From NCBI GenBank assembly GCA_964036045.1, contig OZ038382.1, forward strand, positions 150,052,961 to 150,116,960: 64,000 nt of DNA. Reading direction: 5' to 3'. Origin of the DNA: Eutreptiella sp. 'Long Island Sound 2002' (taxonomy: Eukaryota; Euglenozoa; Euglenophyceae; Eutreptiales; Eutreptiaceae). This document shows positions 6,856 to 17,479 of the stretch, piece after piece (within the stretch, counting starts at the first letter, position 1; the number at the start of each line of letters is the position of its first letter). Under the pieces are notes generated by a model. It had not been told where the DNA came from. It saw only the letters and a program-made list of their open reading frames with translations, and did no database searches. A program made the translations under genes and the position numbers.

Positions 6856-9800
6856 CAGGCATGATCCCCAAATTCCTGATCGACCATTACTTGATGTAGG
6901 GTCGCTTGTCTCCTCTCCCCTGGATCCGGCAGCGGATCCTTCTGTTGTAGTGGACGAGGTTGGTGTACAGTCCAAGCACAGGGCTCGTCAGTTTGTCACA
7001 AAGCTGTGGGTCTCTGATTGCAAGGGAAATTTCCACCTCGCCACCTGTTTGTGTGACAATGGATCAGAGGTAAATCTCCAATCCAATTCCTTCTTACCCG
7101 ACGACTGCGTGTTCGAGTCGCCTCATCCTGTTACCCTCGAGGGAGTTTCTGGACATTCTCTCGCAGGTGGGCAACGCGGTTGTTATATATCCACCCATTT
7201 GGTCGCTCAAGACCTTTGGGAGGAGCAAAATGTGGAAGAAGTTGTCCTTAAGGATGACTACTTCTATCGTGCTGACATAAAATATGACCTTTACTTGGGC
7301 CATCCTTGGCTTCGCAAGAACAGGGTAGCGCCCGTAGGTCATCGTCGTTGTTTTTTGCTGGAGTCAGGTCCCTTGGAGCGTCCTGAATTTCGTTTTTTGC
7401 ACGCAGGGTTTAAAAGTGCAGAAGAATTTTTGAAGCAAAAGGTGACACCAAAATTTGGTGAAGATGTCACCATTGCTGAGGTGAATGGGAGTGCCGATTA
7501 CTCTCAAGAGTTAGAATGTCTTCGTAGGGACTCCCAGCCACGACGCCCTTCGCGCTGGCACTCTTCATCCTACAGAGTTGTCGACAAATGGCGCGATGCA
7601 ATTTGTGAATACTTTCATGAACATCATTCATTTTGGCCACAGTATGATGCATTTGCTAACCGTATGAACAAACGCTTTGACAAGCACTTCAGCGACGCTT
7701 GGACCCACAAATGGGACAAGAAGTTGTGGATTAATCCTCCGTTTCACTTAATCCAGCAGGTCATCCACAAAATCAAGCAAGATAAAACCCAGGCAATTTT
7801 GGTTGTGCCCTTGTGGGACGACAAGCCTTGGTTTCAGGAATTACAGGACATTTGTGTAGATTACATCGAACTTCCCAGGAAGATTAAGCTGTATGCCAGG
7901 GACGACACAGGTCCCCTGCCACAGCGGTCCTGGAGTTCGCTTGCATTCCTGGTGGATGGAAAGCTTTCTGACTCTAATTCTGCCGATTCTAGTACAGATT
8001 CCTGTGTTGGGTCTGAATCTGAGGTTGAGCGTGGTACTGATGATGAATCTATTTTTTCTGATTTTTGTTCGTCAGATACCCAAGGTGATTCAACGACCAA
8101 TGGATCCGCCTCGGCTCCCTCTTCCCCAATACGGTCGACATCGAAAAGAATCTTCAGTGCACGGGCGAGGAAAAATCTCCAATCGCGCCGCAAATTCAGA
8201 GTTTTTTATGAAAAACCCCCTGTGGAAGCTTTCATGGATCCTTTCGAGGAGCTGGATCGCGAAGAAAATCTCTGGGATTTCGACACACGACCCACCTATC
8301 TTCAAGAGGCAGTGGATACGGACCTGTTTAGGGACATCCGTAAGAAGATTCTTCCTGCCAAAGCCGAAGAAGTTGCCAAAGTCTTTTCGACAGTAATTCC
8401 TGGCGATCAGGTGGACACTGAATTGTGTTCCAAGTCAAGAGAAAAGATTTTTGAGGAACGGAAGGACACAACCCTTTCAGGGAAGTTGATCAAAGACCCC
8501 CCTGTCCGTGGACAGTTCGGTGAAGCCTTCATCGAGCTTCGTGAAGGGTACAAGGCAAAAAAACAGCGCCCTTATGAAAATCATGGACACAAACATGAGA
8601 TTCTCAGAAAAATCATCGAGAGAAATCTCAGGGAATTTGGTTGGCTTGAGGGTTGTATGACCAGCGAATGGTGCTGTTCGCCCTTCACAGTCCCGAAGCC
8701 ACCGCCTGCAGACCAGAACACCATTGATGGTTGGCGAATGGTGGTTGATTTTCGCAATCTCAACGCCGAAACAAAGGCGGATTCACACCCCCTGCCCCTC
8801 ATTGAGGAGGAAATCGCCAAGAGGGCAAGAGGTCGTTTGTTCTCTGTGCTGGATCTCCGTCACGGCTTTCACCAAATGCCGTTGAGGAAGGACAGCAGAC
8901 CTCTTACCTGTATGTGCACGCCATGTGGCCCAGTCCAATGGACCGTCATGCCCATGGGGCTGAAGAACGCCCCCTCATTTTTTCAAAGAATGATGGAGGA
9001 TGTGCTGTTCACAACCCATCCTGAGCTTCGTGCCTTCGTGAGTGTGTACATAGATGACATAATCATCGCGACGGAGGGGGAGGGACTGACCGAAGCCGAG
9101 CTGGTGGCCCTACATGAGAAGCAGCTGAACCAAGTTTTGGATATTCTTGACGCCAATCAGCTGATTTGTGGGCCAAAGAAGGGAAAATTTTTTTTAAAAT
9201 TAGTCGAATTTTGTGGTTCTCTCCTAGAGAATGGCACTCGACGACCCAGTCCAGGGAAGCTCGTCGCTATTCAGAAGTGGAAGCGCCCTGAGACGATCAC
9301 GGAGTTGAAAGGATTCCTGGGTTGTTGCAATTTTTACCACACTTTTGTGCCGAATTATGCCAAATTTGCTGCCCCCCTCACTGAACTATTGAAGGTAGGG
9401 AGAGATGCGGGCAAGGCAGGTTCAAAGGTTCGTGTCAAGTGGACTGACGAGTGCGAGGAGGCCTTCCATCACTTGAAGGCAGCCCTCTGCGAAGTCGCCA
9501 CGTTGCATGTGCCCCAATTTGACCGACCCTTCTACATTAGAACCGACGCATCTAGGTACGCGATCGGAGCTGTCCTTGAACAGGTTGATGAAGCCACCGG
9601 CGATCATTACCCTCTTGCATTTTGGTCTCGGAAGCTAGCCCCACGTCAAATGCAATGGTCGCCGCGTGAGCAAGAAACGTATGCCATAATTTGCGCTCTA
9701 AAAAAGTACCAATCGTGGGTTGGCACCAATCGAGTCGAGGTCCTGACGGATCATCGATCTCTGGAGTATTGGGCCACTGAACACATTGATACTGTCGCGA

Positions 9801-12004
9801 GCCCAGCTGGTCGACGGGCCAGATGGCACGAATTTCTCTCTCTGTTTGACCTCCATGTGTCGTATTTGCCTGGAAAACACAACACGGTAGCGGATGCTCT
9901 GAGCCGATGGGCTTACCCCGCCTCAGAGGGGCTGCAAAGTACCAACATCCATGGTACGGAGCAGGACCGCCATGTAATCATCGAATGGGATCAGGAAGAA
10001 AAGAAACTCATTCGACGTGCATGCATGCAGTGCGCTGTTAAACAGCACGCATTGCCGTGTCACGACATCACGGCCATCACAGATCCGGCGCATGCTCACG
10101 AGATCTGCACCAAAACACTGAAAGTCGTGGAAAAAGTCACCGATCCCTCCTCAGGGAGTGTGAAACGGTTTGACTACACCCGACGAGTAAGTCGATTTCG
10201 GTTGATCGAGGGCATTAAGCGTCGAGATCCGGCCAAAACTCCACCCCTGCCTAAGGATTCCCTGATCATCCGTGACTGGACGTCCGATTACCTGCAGGAT
10301 CCCATGTTTAAAGAGGTCTTTGGAAATCTCAAATCCAAAGATGCTCACAGGGATGGGATTTTTGCAGAGTACTCGTTGGATGGGGGGAAGCTGTGGATGG
10401 AGGGTAAATTGTGTGTGCCAGACGCCCTAGCCCCCCGAGTGTTAAACTGGTGGCACAAATGGGAGTCCCCCCACGCACATGGCCGTCGACTGTGGTCGAT
10501 GATTAAGCATAGGTTGTTTGGATCGAGGCTCTACACTCATTGCATGAAAGTAGCCGCCGGATGTGCCCAATGTGCTGTCTCGACGCCCCCCAGCGCGAAG
10601 AAGCACGGCCATCTGAGGCCTCATCCTATTCCGGAGCGTCTCTTCAACAGAGTCACGAGTGATTTTTTTTATCTCGGTGAGCTCGATGACGAAGAGTGCC
10701 ATTGGACTAACAAAAAGGTCAATGGTGTGCTCCTTATTCAGTGCCGTCATTCCGGCTACATTCAAGTGTTGCCTTGCAACATTGAGTCGATGACTGGCAA
10801 GGCTGCCGCCAAGTGCTGCGCGCAGACCTGGATGGGAGGCTGGGACGTCCCATCCGAGGTGGTGACAGATTCAGGCAAAGAGTACACCTCCGAATGGTGG
10901 AGAGAATTATGTGCTCGCCTTGGAATCCACCACCTCCGATGTGAAATCCACTCGCATCGAGCGCTGCCTGGCGAAAGAGCCGGCCGCTCAATAATTAATA
11001 TGCTTCGTAAGGAGCTCGCGAGTGAAAAGGATTTCCATTGGATGGAAGTTCTCTTCGCATTGCTTCGCCGTTACCACAACACGCCTTTGTATCATGGCCT
11101 TTCTCCAAATGAAATTGTCTTTGGACGAAAGAAGTGTTGGTGGAACATGCCGTTGAATAATCCTCGCCCCTGTAAAGATGCTTCGCTGTTTTTGGACGAA
11201 GTCCAACGGGCAGATAAATCTGTGTCGAAATTAATCGAGAAGCATCAGGCTGACTGGCTTTGGGTTCAAAATCAAGGTCGAAAAAACCCCCACAATTTTG
11301 AAGTCGATGATCGAGTTTGGCTTCGAAAATCCGAAACCACCCTGGACGGAGATGACAAGCTTCTTCCCTTGTGGGAGGGGCCATTTGCTGTTACAGCACG
11401 TCTTGGTGAGAACAGGTGGAGGATTCGTGTGGATGTCAGCAGGGAAATTGACGTTTCGGGCGATCGCCTCAAGAGAGAGATCCCCTCTCCCAAGGATCGA
11501 GTTAAACCCCTTTTTTGGACTGCAAAACACTTGTCCGATCGGGTAATCGAAGGGGGGAAGTACGAACTCAAGAGGATTGTTGAAGCAAGACGTGACGCCA
11601 AGGGCGAATGGGAATTTCTGTGTGAGTGGAGGGGCTTTGATTCCAGTCACAACAACTGGGAACCAGCCCAATCTTTTGTCCATGGATACACCAAGGGGTT
11701 CATCGACTTCCTCAAGAAGCACCCCGAAATTGGTGTACTCCTGACAGATTGTTTGTCGAAACCAGACAGACAAGTGGAGAGCGACGGAAAACGACCTGTG
11801 GTGAATCGAGATCCAGCCTTTTACGGCCCTCAGCAGCCACATTCCAGGGCTGATCCGTCGATCCCCCCTCCTGCGGTCAGGCCAGCCCAGGAGCCAAATG
11901 AGGACCAAGCTTCAAGTTCGGCCGCTGATTTGCAGCGCCCAAGCCGTACCAGGGCCCGACCAGACAGGTTGGTGGTCACCTGTATTCGTGCATGGCCGAA
12001 TTGA
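6821..12004 (+). CDS. pol: Pol: protease, MTase-like, RT, RNase H, integrase, chromodomain
   Basis: The frame is open from the gag UAG to 12004. Numbering from the GTG at 6950: aspartic protease with CDNGSEVN (D36; DNG instead of the usual D[ST]G) and the downstream YLGHPWLRK block; a methyltransferase-like domain at about 205-330 with WINPPF near 259; reverse transcriptase with VVDFRNLN, LDLRHGFHQM and YIDDI (about 700); RNase H with RTDASRYAIG (862), LTDHRSLEYW and ADALSRW (982); integrase with a His/Cys zinc region (about 1170-1210), core Asp in TSDFF (1237), VTDSGKEY (1304) and Glu in LPGERAGR (1340); a GPF motif (1477); and a chromodomain (about 1537-1597, FLCEWRGFDSSHNNWEP). The chromodomain marks a chromovirus-like integrase that would target chromatin marks. 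No internal stop, so probably functional. Confidence 0.92.
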   Translation, partial: GSHENRPSPGDFRHDPQIPDRPLLDVGSLVSSPLDPAADPSVVVDEVGVQSKHRARQFVTKLWVSDCKGNFHLATCLCDNGSEVNLQSNSFLPDDCVFESPHPVTLEGVSGHSLAGGQRGCYISTHLVAQDLWEEQNVEEVVLKDDYFYRADIKYDLYLGHPWLRKNRVAPVGHRRCFLLESGPLERPEFRFLHAGFKSAEEFLKQKVTPKFGEDVTIAEVNGSADYSQELECLRRDSQPRRPSRWHSSSYRVVDKWRDAICEYFHEHHSFWPQYDAFANRMNKRFDKHFSDAWTHKWDKKLWINPPFHLIQQVIHKIKQDKTQAILVVPLWDDKPWFQELQDICVDYIELPRKIKLYARDDTGPLPQRSWSSLAFLVDGKLSDSNSADSSTDSCVGSESEVERGTDDESIFSDFCSSDTQGDSTTNGSASAPSSPIRSTSKRIFSARARKNLQSRRKFRVFYEKPPVEAFMDPFEELDREENLWDFDTRPTYLQEAVDTDLFRDIRKKILPAKAEEVAKVFSTVIPGDQVDTELCSKSREKIFEERKDTTLSGKLIKDPPVRGQFGEAFIELREGYKAKKQRPYENHGHKHEILRKIIERNLREFGWLEGCMTSEWCCSPFTVPKPPPADQNTIDGWRMVVDFRNLNAETKADSHPLPLIEEEIAKRARGRLFSVLDLRHGFHQMPLRKDSRPLTCMCTPCGPVQWTVMPMGLKNAPSFFQRMMEDVLFTTHPELRAFVSVYIDDIIIATEGEGLTEAELVALHEKQLNQVLDILDANQLICGPKKGKFFLKLVEFCGSLLENGTRRPSPGKLVAIQKWKRPETITELKGFLGCCNFYHTFVPNYAKFAAPLTELLKVGRDAGKAGSKVRVKWTDECEEAFHHLKAALCEVATLHVPQFDRPFYIRTDASRYAIGAVLEQVDEATGDHYPLAFWSRKLAPRQMQWSPREQETYAIICALKKYQSWVGTNRVEVLTDHRSLEYWATEHIDTVASPAGRRARWHEFLSLFDLHVSYLPGKHNTVADALSRWAYPASEGLQSTNIHGTEQDRHVIIEWDQEEKKLIRRACMQCAVKQHALPCHDITAITDPAHAHEICTKTLKVVEKVTDPSSGSVKRFDYTRRVSRFRLIEGIKRRDPAKTPPLPKDSLIIRDWTSDYLQDPMFKEVFGNLKSKDAHRDGIFAEYSLDGGKLWMEGKLCVPDALAPRVLNWWHKWESPHAHGRRLWSMIKHRLFGSRLYTHCMKVAAGCAQCAVSTPPSAKKHGHLRPHPIPERLFNRVTSDFFYLGELDDEECHWTNKKVNGVLLIQCRHSGYIQVLPCNIESMTGKAAAKCCAQTWMGGWDVPSEVVTDSGKEYTSEWWRELCARLGIHHLRCEIHSHRALPGERAGRSIINMLRKELASEKDFHWMEVLFALLRRYHNTPLYHGLSPNEIVFGRKKCWWNMPLNNPRPCKDASLFLDEVQRADKSVSKLIEKHQADWLWVQNQGRKNPHNFEVDDRVWLRKSETTLDGDDKLLPLWEGPFAVTARLGENRWRIRVDVSREIDVSGDRLKREIPSPKDRVKPLFWTAKHLSDRVIEGGKYELKRIVEARRDAKGEWEFLCEWRGFDSSHNNWEPAQSFVHGYTKGFIDFLKKHPEIGVLLTDCLSKPDRQVESDGKRPVVNRDPAFYGPQQPHSRADPSIPPPAVRPAQEPNEDQASSSAADLQRPSRTRARPDRLVVTCIRAWPN

Positions 12005-13640
12005 GGAAGCCATCCTACCACATTCTGCTCAATCCACTGTTCATTCTTTCTGTTTAAGTCATGATGTGGAGAACTGCGAATGTTTGATAATTTGACGTCA
12101 ATCAACTTTTCTTTGGTCTCCGTTAGGCAGACAAGGCGTAGATACGCTGACGGAGTGTGCTGCCGTGTTCAGAAAAAACCAAACTCAGGCTTAATACAGG
12201 CAGATTCGGGGTAATCTTGTCTCTGTTGGTCTGTGCATCTTTGGAATTTGGCTACTCGTGCAGATGGAAGCAAATGTACATAATCAAAACGCTGGCCAGC
12301 GACATTCACCCCTACAGGCAACCCCTGTAGTACTGGCTGCACCAGATGCGACGCCAGGAACTCAGATCTCACCTTCATTTGCTGTGATGCTGACGCCAAA
12401 GTCCAGATTCAGATCCAGGATCCTCAAATTTACCTTGAATTTCTCAGGTTTGTCCATCATTCTGCCACTGTTGTACGAAACCCAGACGTCAATTGTTCAG
12501 ACAATCTTCATCTAGGAGCTCTAGGGACTTCGAACAGCAACCTCTGAAGTCCGTAAGCTTCGTTGTATTTTTGGCACACGCCAATGTGAGCTCAATTCGA
12601 CCAGAAACTGTCGAGAATGGTGAATCCAAGTGTCTTGTGGGATTCCATCGAAAGATTGGCCTTGTCCAAGTCGATTGACACCACCGCCACTGTAAATTCG
12701 GTGTCTCTCAGTTATATACTGTCAGTAAAGCGCCTTCAGCGAACCTTCGGCGCGTTACATGCCAAGGATCCAGGGCCAGCATGTCCCATCATGATGCATC
12801 ATCACATGATCCACATTTTGATAGAATCTGTTAGATGCTCGCGAACCAACGTGCCGGAAAGCACAATTGAGCTGAATAAACGACAATATATATTAACTTT
12901 AGTCTAAACGAAGGTGTTGGTAGTTTCAGTTGTACACATTCCGCTTCATTTCACCTTCATCTCAGGGAATTTACTCATGTTAGGACAATTTAGGTTGATT
13001 GCCTTGTCATCTCCCCACATTCCTCGAAGATCTGTTTAGATCTAAGTGAACGGAAACACATCTTTACCTTCGGTGGTTCACTTAGGGTCTGTAGACTACA
13101 TGTGTATTTGTTTAACCTCTCTGTGATTGCTTAATCCCCTCAATCTCTGCTCAAATTCAATCTCAATCTTGCTGAATCTTGTGATCATCCACCAGATGCG
13201 CCAAATCTGAGCCACATGCTGTACTTTTCAGAACGAGAAAAGCAGGATAACACGATGTAGAGTTCGGCGAGGACACCGTAGCGTGCCCGCGACAGCGAAA
13301 CTGTGCCAGAGCGCTGAGATGTCACTCCAATTCTTGATCCCCCCACTCAATCCACCTATAATCTACCTCATTCTCAACCAATGCATGGTTTGGTATCGAT
13401 TCTCGATATGTTTACATGCTTTTTAGCCCTTGACCTAATGTTTTACTGCACGGAGGACTGTTCGTCACTTCTCATTCCGTCTCATTTCAGGTTCATCCAG
13501 CCTGATTCAGTGCCAATTCAGCCCAAATCAGGTCAGATCAAGCAGATTTCGCCCCATCGAGGCTACATTTCTATGTTTTTCTGGGACTTACCCGCACTAC
13601 GTTCTTCGTTGACGTAGCGACACACCCCAGTGTGTTTTTG
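12005..13640 (+). other. 3' non-coding region of the LTR element
   Basis: About 1.6 kb between the pol stop and the polypurine tract without a convincing frame. Several short frames exist but look random. Confidence 0.7.
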
Positions 13641-13649
13641 GAGGGGGAG
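13641..13649 (+). promoter_or_regulatory. Polypurine tract
   Basis: GAGGGGGAG lies directly against the TG of the 3' LTR, the position where plus-strand synthesis is primed. Confidence 0.85.
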
Positions 13650-14180
13650 TGTAAGTGCGGCTAGCCCCATCTGCTCAGATTTTCAGACATTCTGCCCAGA
13701 TTGGCTACATTTTGGTCATTTTATTTGCTTCGGCGGAATTGCCGCCTCGCAGCTCAGTCACAGGATATTTCCTATATATTTCTGATATGCCGGATTTGAT
13801 TCCGCGGTCCATTTCCCGTAAATCCGCCGCATTCCGCTATTTTAGCTGGAATCGCCATTTGCCGCTGACGCGCGCTCGCGGGCCAGATCGGCCAGACAAT
13901 TTTCATAAATGGATTATTTAAATTCATTCGGACAGTTTTGGACACTCAGATGTATTTAGAATAATTCCCCTCAATTTTCTTCATAGACTGGGATTTTCTG
14001 CCGGACCACAATCAGCATGGACCTTGCTTCTGTTGTCGCTGCTCTCGCCTCCGTTGGTGTCCGAGTGTCCGGTTCTACCCCCAATAACAACATCCAGGGA
14101 GACTCCTCGCGTGCCTGCCCCACTGGTCTTGCCGGCCCCGAGCCCTCCGGCACCCACAACGACCCAGGGCAGCACTTTCA
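13650..14180 (+). repeat. 3' LTR
   Basis: 531 bp with the same ends and the same sequence as the 5' LTR, so the insertion is very recent. It is followed by the TACAG duplication at 14181-14185. Confidence 0.93.
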
Positions 14181-14419
14181 TACAGCCGCCGCCACTGGCA
14201 CCTACACCACCACCGCCGTGAAATATGATCCAACAGGCACCAATGAGGCAAGAAGGGTTTCAAAAACATTCTTTTTAGGGGGTGTGACATCTCTTGGAGG
14301 GCTGAAAAATATCGGTTCTCAGGTTGCTACTTAACAATTTGTTGCTGTACCAGGATAGGGGTTCAACCGTGGGGAAGCCATAATGAAAGTGCGCGGTTGA
14401 ACTCGGTTGAACCACGGTT
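14181..14419. other. Right flank of the LTR insertion
   Basis: Begins with the TACAG duplication and continues the sequence interrupted at 3437. It carries more GGTTCAACC / GGTTGAACC motifs (14351-14415). No gene is supported. The junction with the GC-rich LINE lies near 14420-14435. Confidence 0.5.
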
Positions 14420-15841
14420 TCACTTGGGTAATTCAAGGGTACCTGATCCAAATGAGCACGTAGGGCTGCGTTGCACTGTCCTGTGGCCGTCCCTGGCCCT
14501 CAGCGCCTGGTGGTTGGTGGCCGTCGCGGTGAGGTCCCGGGCGTGGACATAGGCTGTGGCGTGGGCTGCGCCCAGAGGTGTGTGTCCTCGGTGCGTCAGC
14601 GCATGGTCCGTCTGTGCCCGCTGCGCGATCGCGCCGAGTGTTCGCATCGTTGGGGGCCGTAGGTCAAGGTGGCCGTCATTACCGGCGACGATGAGCGGGG
14701 CGTGGCTGGGTCCCGGGGGGGTGTTCTGTAGGACGGTGTCCTGGGACGCCCCCCAGTTCGCCTTGTGTAGTAGGGCGCGCAGGCCGTCCCGGAGCCACCG
14801 CAGGGGCATCTGGTTGACTACCTTCGCTGCGCCCGCGGGAACCCCCGTGGTCCACTTGCGATCCGCGTGTCTCAGGAGGTGGAGGATGACTTCGGCGTCC
14901 ACCGTATGGACCCATGGCCGTGGGGCGCCGTATTGCAGGGGGAGGGAGGCGGCCACCCCCTCTCTGTCGGGCACCGTGCCCGAGATGGCCACCGCCCACG
15001 TGCGGGTGAGGTCGGCGGCGAGAGCGACGCTGGTGGCGTGCTCCCAGGGTCCGCCCCCCGACGCATCGGAGGGAGTGTGGCCCCTGTAAGCAGGAATCCA
15101 GTAGTACCTGGTGGGGCTGAGCCAGCCCGCATTGAGGTCGGCGGAGTGCCACCGGACGTCGGGGTTGTTGGCGGTCAGTTGGTCGTCACTTAGCGCCCTG
15201 TTTTCGCCGGGGCGGACCGCCGGGTGGTCGTGTAGTCGGACCTCTGCTCCAGCGATCGTGCTTGCCCAGGACAGGAGCGCCGTCACATGCTCTCTGAGCC
15301 ATGCCGGGCCTCCGTGCTGGTGTACCACCAGGTGTCCCGTGTCCTCCGGTTGGTCCTCCAGCATGTGCACTGCCATGTGTGGGTCGTGCAGCACCTCCGT
15401 AACTATCAGCAGGGCGGTGCTGCGGGGGAGTCCACGGGGCCTGGGCCGGCCTGCCCCGACCTGCACTATCACCCACTCGGTCTGGAGCTGCGTGTGCTCC
15501 GTCGCTCGGGTGCACTGGTCGTCCGTAGTCACCGACCACACCGGCGTCGGCGCGTGGGGCCGTGGGCACAGGGGCTCGGGCCACGCCACATCCGCGTTAG
15601 GCTCTTGGTGCTCACCTTCCGCGAGTACGTCGCGGATGTACAAGAGGGCCGCCGGTAGGTGGTATGCCGCCCCCTGCGTGGGGGCTGATAGGCTGCCCCG
15701 ACGGCGGTAGCCGTGGACGTGAAGGTGCAGGCCGTCCAGGGTCACCCGTTGGCCAGTGTGGGCGTCCTGCTTAGCCCTCGTGGGGTGGACGAGTCTCAGG
15801 CGGGGGTCCTGCGTGCCGGTGGTGTGGAAGAGGTGGACCAA
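14420..15841 (-). pseudogene. LINE ORF2 C-terminal region
   Basis: An open frame of 473 codons continues the LINE coding region after a frame change near 15840. The composition is typical for this element (His/Arg/Ala/Pro-rich, high GC). It may include the RNase H-like or C-terminal domain found in many LINEs, but I could not identify catalytic residues with confidence. The stop lies in flanking-like sequence near 14420, suggesting the end of the element is truncated or fused to its target. Confidence 0.5.
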
Positions 15842-16680
15842 AGCCTCGCGCCTGCCGGGGTGGTTGGTGGGCTCCTGCTCGCGGCGGCAATACTGAAGGT
15901 GTTCATCGGCGCACTGGTTGAGGCATTACGCAGCGCCGTGGGCCACGGGTTGCTGTTGTCGGGGAAGGGGTGGTGCGGCCCGTGGTGCCCATGCCACGGC
16001 GTTGTGTGTGGCACCGTCAGGCGGCACGTGTTGCGGTGTCGTAGCTTGGCGTTGCGCAGCGTGACGATGTGGCCTGGTGGGGACTGTAGTTCGACGTGGG
16101 CTGCCCTGGGGCACGCGATGGGGTTGTAGAGCCCCAATCCGAGGGCGGCCAGGGCCGGGGGTATGCGGTGGACCCAGTCGCCCCCTGCCAGGGTTGCGAG
16201 TTCCGGGACGGGGTAGTGCACCTCGGGGCATATTCCGTGCGCGCCGGCGCTTTCCCAGAACATCCTGGTGACCTCGGCGCGCACGGAGGTTGAGCGGTGG
16301 TGGACGAGTCTGCCCACGAGGGCCACCGCTGCTTGCTGGCACCGCATTCGCAGCCGCGTGAGCCCCAGGGTCCGGTCATCGTGCAGTGTATCCCGCGAGG
16401 CGTCGAAGGGGTATCGCGCCCTGTCCTTCGCGACCTGGACCGTGATGTGGTCCAGGTGGCGCGCGGTGTCGGAGTCGTCAGCGATGAAGGGGGCGACGTA
16501 TTGCGTCACTCCCCCTAGGATCGCGAGGATGATGTCCTGTACCACTTTCGGTGGCGCGAGGGTGTTGAGGCACCAGTGGTGCACCGCCGCCAGGCGCAGC
16601 CGGTGTTTGCGCTGCAGGGAGAACTCCCCGTCCGGCTGCAGCTGGAGCCCCAGGTAGGGGACGGAGTCCGCCGCCGGCAC
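15796..16680 (-). pseudogene. LINE reverse transcriptase thumb and following region
   Basis: A 294-codon frame. Its start (SVPYLGLQLQPDGEF) matches the LINE RT motif after the catalytic YxDD, in which a YLG block is followed by the thumb. It continues with helical sequence (VVQDIILAILGGVTQYVAPF). It is out of phase with the preceding RT block, so a frameshift lies near 16745. Confidence 0.65.
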
Positions 16681-17479
16681 CCAGTGCCATGGGTTTTCCA
16701 GGTGGGGACACAGGCGCAGCTACAGGCCCGGGACCCCCTCCGTGGTGGCCATGGCGCACTTGCGAGGGGTTGACCTCCATGCCCATCATCCCAAGGTACG
16801 CGGCCACCGCCTCGACGCACTCGACGAAGTGCTGCAGCGTGTGGGCCACTACCAGCAGGTCGTCTATGTAGGCCTGGATGAGGCCCCGTTCGGCGTCTCC
16901 GGGCGGACGCAGACGGTGCCCCTGGGCCCTGAGCAGGGGCTCCAGGAGGAGCGCGTACAGAAGGGGGCTTTGGGGGTTGCCCTGCCGGATGCCGAGCAGC
17001 ATGTGGACGGGCTGTGTCAGCCCGTGCGCGGTGATGATGCGCAGCCTGGCGCACGTGGGGAGGTAGAGCAGGAGTCGATGACCTCTGGCAGCACAGAGAG
17101 GTAGCGTAGAATGAGGTGGAGGGCGCCTTGCGGGGCGGGATCGAAGGCCTTGCGGGCGTCGAAGGAGAAGACGTACTTGGGCCTTCCCCGTTAGAGCTGC
17201 CGCTGCGCCATGAACAGGGGAGGGCCGGTGTTGGAGCCGGGGAGGGCTGCTTGCTGCCAGTCGCTGACCACTCCGTGCCGTGTGAGCACTTCTGTGATGC
17301 GCTGGGTGAGGGGGCCCGTGAGCAGCTTCATGTCCAGCTGGCCCAGGGCTATGGGTCTGTAGTCTTCCAGTCTGGCAGAGCCTGGTATCTTGGGGCTGAG
17401 CCATATGTGCGCGTCCCTCCAGTGCATCAGCGGCGGGGGGCCGCGGAGGATGGCCCGGTAGGAGTGGACCAGGAGCCAC
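16478..17479 (-). pseudogene. LINE reverse transcriptase, palm with YIDD
   Basis: The useful part is the last two thirds, with GIRQGNPQSPLLYALLLEPLL (the GxxQGxxxSP motif) followed by IQAYIDDLLVVAHT, the catalytic YxDD. The first third is an out-of-phase shadow of the preceding RT block. Catalytic residues are intact although the frame is broken on both sides. Confidence 0.75.

Larger units (their letters stand above)
3438..14180 (+). mobile_element. Complete Ty3/chromovirus-type LTR retrotransposon
   Basis: A 10.7-kb element with 531-bp LTRs that begin TG and end CA and appear identical to each other. It has a tRNA-iMet-like primer-binding site, gag, a pol in the order protease, methyltransferase-like domain, reverse transcriptase, RNase H, integrase, chromodomain, a 1.6-kb 3' non-coding region, a polypurine tract and a 5-bp target duplication. 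gag and pol are in one frame separated by a single UAG. All pol motifs are present, and the long frame has no internal stop, so this copy is recent and possibly active. It interrupts the sequence that now flanks it at 3437 and 14181. Confidence 0.93.
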
